A DNA stretch of 37,776 nt, taken from positions 1-37,776 of the forward strand of contig JAGCKR010000017.1 in NCBI GenBank assembly GCA_017647405.1. Reading direction: 5' to 3'. The position numbers and the translations under genes were made by a program. Origin of the DNA: Alphaproteobacteria bacterium. Its GTDB lineage: Bacteria > Pseudomonadota > Alphaproteobacteria > CAAHEQ01 > UBA3637. This document shows, piece after piece, positions 35,329-37,776 of the stretch (positions within the stretch are counted from its first letter, which is position 1; each line of letters opens with the position of its first letter). The notes beneath the pieces are model-generated. The model was given only the letters and a program-made list of their open reading frames with translations, had not been told where the DNA came from and ran no database searches.

Positions 35329-35996
35329 GATTCTTTATTTATCTCAGATAAAGAAAAACGGCCATGATTTCTTAATGCTTCTTTTTTGCCATTTTCTATC
35401 CAAACCATCATATTTTCAATAATATATTCCAGATTAAGAGAAATGATTTTTTTATGTTTCCCTTTTTTATCCGGTGTACTGTTCAAATTTTTAATCAAGA
35501 AAGTAATTTCTTTTACAATATTCAATAATGCAGCTATCTGCTTTTCTGATAAAATTTCAAAAGTTACCGGCTTATGGATAATATTCGTGAGCTCTTTTTT
35601 TATATCACGTAACGAATCTGAATCTGCTTTTATCAGATTCAATTTTTGATAAATTTCATTGTTTTCAAGTTCCAAAAAATCATCCAACTCAGAAATATTT
35701 TTCGGAGGTTCCATTTGAAGTAATTCACAAATAATATTGATTAATAGAGTTAATTGATTGTTAATATCAACACTTACACTTTCAAATAACGTATTATGCA
35801 ATTTGCGCGATGTGATCTGATTGATTACATCATAAAAAATAAAAACAAGCGGAATGCTCACCAATCCGGATGCAACATTAATCAACAAATTATTCAACCC
35901 AGAATTGGTTATATATTTATCAGTTAATACATATAAACAAATGCCTGAACAAAAAGCCACTAAAAAAGGAAGTAATTTTGTGAATAATTTTTTCAT
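35325..35996 (-). CDS. Membrane-anchored helical protein, unknown function
   Basis: A 223-residue protein with two N-terminal membrane helices (about 7-26 and 38-57) followed by a cytosolic helical region, probably coiled-coil in parts (about 95-185), with a basic segment (KKGKHKKI). I do not recognise the family. No Shine-Dalgarno precedes the ATG; a -10 TATAAA lies six bases upstream. The stop codon shares two bases with that of the TraX-like gene, so the two transcripts overlap tail to tail. It is divergent from msrAB. Confidence 0.7.
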   Translation of the reverse strand: MKKLFTKLLPFLVAFCSGICLYVLTDKYITNSGLNNLLINVASGLVSIPLVFIFYDVINQITSRKLHNTLFESVSVDINNQLTLLINIICELLQMEPPKNISELDDFLELENNEIYQKLNLIKADSDSLRDIKKELTNIIHKPVTFEILSEKQIAALLNIVKEITFLIKNLNSTPDKKGKHKKIISLNLEYIIENMMVWIENGKKEALRNHGRFSLSEINKES

Positions 35997-36002
35997 ATAT
36001 AT

Positions 36003-36030
36003 TTTATAAGATGGATTTATTTTTTTTCAA
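36003..36030 (-). promoter_or_regulatory. Possible leaderless promoter of the membrane-anchored protein
   Basis: Minus strand: -35 TTGAAA (36025-36030), 16-base spacer, -10 TATAAA (36003-36008), then six bases to the ATG at 35996. No Shine-Dalgarno lies between. Confidence 0.5.
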
Positions 36031-36048
36031 GAAGCCCTTCACCCCCTC

Positions 36049-36076
36049 TTTAAAAAAATAATTTTTGATCTATATA
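36049..36076 (+). promoter_or_regulatory. Weak possible leaderless promoter of msrAB
   Basis: TATATA (36071-36076; TATACT two bases on is an alternative) lies six bases before the ATG at 36083, with a weak TTTAAA (36049-36054) 16 bases upstream. No Shine-Dalgarno is present. Confidence 0.3.
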
Positions 36077-36082
36077 CTTTTT

Positions 36083-36934
36083 ATGAAAGAAAAAATAACA
36101 TTTGCCGCCGGCTGTTTTTGGAAAATTCAATATATTTTTGAACAAGAATCCGGCGTTATTTCAACAAGAGTCGGTTATACCGGCGGATATACTTTTTGCC
36201 CAACATATCAAGATGTATGCACCGGTAAAACGGGGCATGTTGAAGCTGTTGAAATCATTTTTGATAATACCCAAATATCACTTCAAAGTATTTTAAAACT
36301 CTTTTTAAAAAGTCATAATCCAACATCTTTTTTAAAACAAGGCGCTGATACTGGATCGCAATACAGATCCGTTATCTTTTATCATACAAATAAGCAAAAA
36401 GAAACATCTCTTCAAATGATTAAGGCCTTTGAAAAAGATAAAAAATGTAAAATTGTAACCGATCTTGTGAAAGCACCCGTCTTTTATCCTGCTGAAGAAT
36501 ACCAACAAAACTACTTAATTAAAAATAATTTATTACCTGTTCAAATTTTGCATAGTGATAGCGAATGGCAACATTTACTCACTTCTGAAGAGTTTTTAAT
36601 ATTAAGAAAAAAGAAAACTGAAAAACCATATTCCGGTTTCTATAATTCATTTTTTCAAAAAGGAAATTATCGATGTGCCGGTTGCTCACAGAAACTTTTT
36701 TCAAGCGACTCAAAATTTAACTGCGATTGCGGATGGCCCTCTTTTGATCATTCGTTTGATAACAGTACACTTATAAAAAAAGACTTTTCTCATTTTATGA
36801 TTAGAGACGAAGTTATCTGTTCCAGATGCCTTTCCCATTTAGGTCACCGTTTTTTTTCATTAGAAACAAAAACAAATCAGCGCTATTGCATTAATTCTAT
36901 TGCTCTTGATTTTGAACCAGAAATAAAAAAATAA
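36083..36934 (+). CDS. msrAB: Peptide methionine sulfoxide reductase MsrA-MsrB fusion
   Basis: A bifunctional repair enzyme that reduces both stereoisomers of methionine sulfoxide. Residues 1-150 are MsrA with the catalytic GCFW (Cys11), GYTGG and TGSQYRSVIFY. Residues 175-283 are MsrB with two zinc CxxC pairs (CAGC and CSRC), GWPSFDHSF and the catalytic Cys269 in RYCINSIALDF. It has 283 residues, fairly compact for a fusion, and no signal peptide, so it is cytosolic. The longest frame begins at TTG 36065; the ATG at 36083 places the MsrA core (KITFAAGCFW) at the usual distance and is preferred. No Shine-Dalgarno is seen for either start. Confidence 0.93.
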   Translation: MKEKITFAAGCFWKIQYIFEQESGVISTRVGYTGGYTFCPTYQDVCTGKTGHVEAVEIIFDNTQISLQSILKLFLKSHNPTSFLKQGADTGSQYRSVIFYHTNKQKETSLQMIKAFEKDKKCKIVTDLVKAPVFYPAEEYQQNYLIKNNLLPVQILHSDSEWQHLLTSEEFLILRKKKTEKPYSGFYNSFFQKGNYRCAGCSQKLFSSDSKFNCDCGWPSFDHSFDNSTLIKKDFSHFMIRDEVICSRCLSHLGHRFFSLETKTNQRYCINSIALDFEPEIKK

Positions 36935-37001
36935 TACCACCGCCCCTATCTAACATGATAAGCTCTGCCCAATTCAAACAAACAGCCGAACTTAACCCCA
37001 T

Positions 37002-37036
37002 AAAAAAACCGCCCTGTTATTAACAAGGCGGCTTTT
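37002..37036 (-). terminator. Rho-independent terminator of rpsR-rplI
   Basis: Read on the minus strand: a ten-base stem CCGCCTTGTT / AACAGGGCGG (one G-U pair) with a three-base loop, followed by seven T residues. It lies 18 bases after the rplI stop. Confidence 0.9.
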
Positions 37037-37054
37037 ATAAATCTTAAAAAAAGA

Positions 37055-37591
37055 TTAAGCAGAAACTGTTTCTGTTGCTGTTTCTTGTTCAGCAGCAGCT
37101 TTTGCTTCAACTTCAGCTTTTTTCTTGAAAGAACGTTTTGCATCATCTTCAGAACGAGCAATATTTACACGAACTGTTTGAGATACATCTGGGTGTAATG
37201 ACAAACGAACATCAAAAATGCCAAGATTTTTGAATGGTTGACCCATTACGATTTGTTGTCTTTCAACTTTAAAGCCGGCTTCATGAATTGCTTCACAAAT
37301 GTCGCGCATTGTAACAGAACCATATAATTGACCTGTTTCAGCAGCTTGACGAATGATAACAACTGAAAGATTTTGCATTTTTTCAGCCAAAGCTTCAGCT
37401 TCTGTTTTTAATTTCAAGTTATAGGCTTCGTATTCTTTGCGTTTTGCTTCGAAGAGAGCCAAGTTGTCTTTAGTCTTACGCAATGCTTTCTTTTGTGGAA
37501 GCAAATAATTGCGAGCATAACCGTTTTTAACGTTAACGATGTCACCCATTTGACCAAGACGTTCAATTTTTTCTAAAAGAATAATTTCCAT
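37055..37591 (-). CDS. rplI: 50S ribosomal protein bL9
   Basis: L9 binds 23S rRNA near the L1 stalk base and helps keep the reading frame. The 178-residue protein has the N-terminal signature MEIILLEKIERLGQMGDIV and NGYARNYLLPQKKALR, the central long helix, and a C-terminal rRNA-binding domain ending at about 150. The extra 25 residues (Ala/Glu/Lys-rich, KKKAEVEAKAAAEQE) form an acidic/helical tail, a common extension in Alphaproteobacteria. The Shine-Dalgarno AAGGAG overlaps the rpsR stop codon, so translation is coupled. Confidence 0.97.
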   Translation of the reverse strand: MEIILLEKIERLGQMGDIVNVKNGYARNYLLPQKKALRKTKDNLALFEAKRKEYEAYNLKLKTEAEALAEKMQNLSVVIIRQAAETGQLYGSVTMRDICEAIHEAGFKVERQQIVMGQPFKNLGIFDVRLSLHPDVSQTVRVNIARSEDDAKRSFKKKAEVEAKAAAEQETATETVSA

Positions 37592-37602
37592 CTTTATTCT
37601 CC

Positions 37603-37776
37603 TTATTCTGAAACGAATGGTAATAAAGCCAAGAAACGGGCGCGTTTGATTGTTTTTGACAATTCGCGTTGGTGTTTAGCACATGTTGCAGAAACACGAG
37701 CCGGAACAACTTTACCACGTTCTGAAATATGGCGGCTTAATTGTTTGATGTCTTTATAGTCAATTTTAGGTGCATT
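37603..37776 (-). CDS. rpsR: 30S ribosomal protein bS18, N-terminus cut by window edge
   Basis: The last 57 residues of S18 are present, with the frame open at the right edge. The sequence [45 protein letters not shown] is diagnostic of S18, which binds the 30S platform beside S6. The stop TAA (37603-37605) runs into the Shine-Dalgarno of rplI. rpsF would be expected beyond the window. Confidence 0.95.
   Translation of the reverse strand, partial: NAPKIDYKDIKQLSRHISERGKVVPARVSATCAKHQRELSKTIKRARFLALLPFVSE

Overview
The window is AT-rich, tightly packed bacterial chromosome. EF-G, S7, S12, RF2, GyrA and SSB look alphaproteobacterial, and PagP, a YhdP/AsmA-like protein and a class A PBP imply an outer membrane and peptidoglycan. 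A complete oxaloacetate decarboxylase sodium pump (oadGAB) suggests a fermentative, low-oxygen lifestyle. My best guess, by inference only, is an uncultivated low-GC alphaproteobacterium of the host-associated (gut) kind. I see no insertion sequences, prophage genes, tRNA or rRNA genes, or CRISPR array.

Layout. 1-2824: the str operon on the minus strand (rpsL-rpsG-fusA, fusA cut by the window edge) with a 317-base promoter/leader region. 2928-4947: a minus-strand pair, an XRE regulator and an unknown multi-membrane-segment protein. 5011-7210: a plus-strand three-gene cassette (exported CPVC membrane protein, helical cytosolic protein, ZntB-like metal transporter). 7211-10631: an exported HExxH protein (minus), then xthA, pagP and glk (plus). 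10746-10844: a perfect palindrome and the gyrA terminator. 10869-16371: minus-strand gyrA, ssb, a PfkB kinase overlapped by a HAD hydrolase, and a phosphoribosyltransferase. 16413-17574: a small membrane protein, a GNAT-like protein and a DUF167/YggU protein. 17578-20878: oadB-oadA-oadG (minus). 20965-24273: a secreted muramidase-like protein, trpS and an exported LOG-like protein, closed by a bidirectional terminator. 24274-33227: a long minus-strand run read as mrcA - unknown - prfB (with programmed frameshift) - PhoU/DUF47 - PiT - YhdP-like. 33301-36934: an MFS permease, a TraX-like protein, an unknown membrane-anchored protein and an msrAB fusion. 37002-37776: rplI and the end of rpsR.

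How the genes work together. Most are housekeeping: translation (rpsL, rpsG, fusA, prfB, trpS, rplI, rpsR), DNA topology and repair (gyrA, ssb, xthA), envelope building (mrcA, pagP, YhdP-like), and energy and carbon metabolism (oadGAB, glk). The less ordinary material is the CPVC/helical/ZntB cassette, whose first two proteins resemble, from memory, a gene pair seen in Patescibacteria (CPR); an exported LOG-fold protein that lacks the usual catalytic glutamate; a secreted lysozyme-like protein; and four genes whose -10 element lies six bases from the ATG with no Shine-Dalgarno, suggesting leaderless mRNAs. Several plausible starts were moved inward from the longest reading frame because a clear Shine-Dalgarno sits before an internal ATG.
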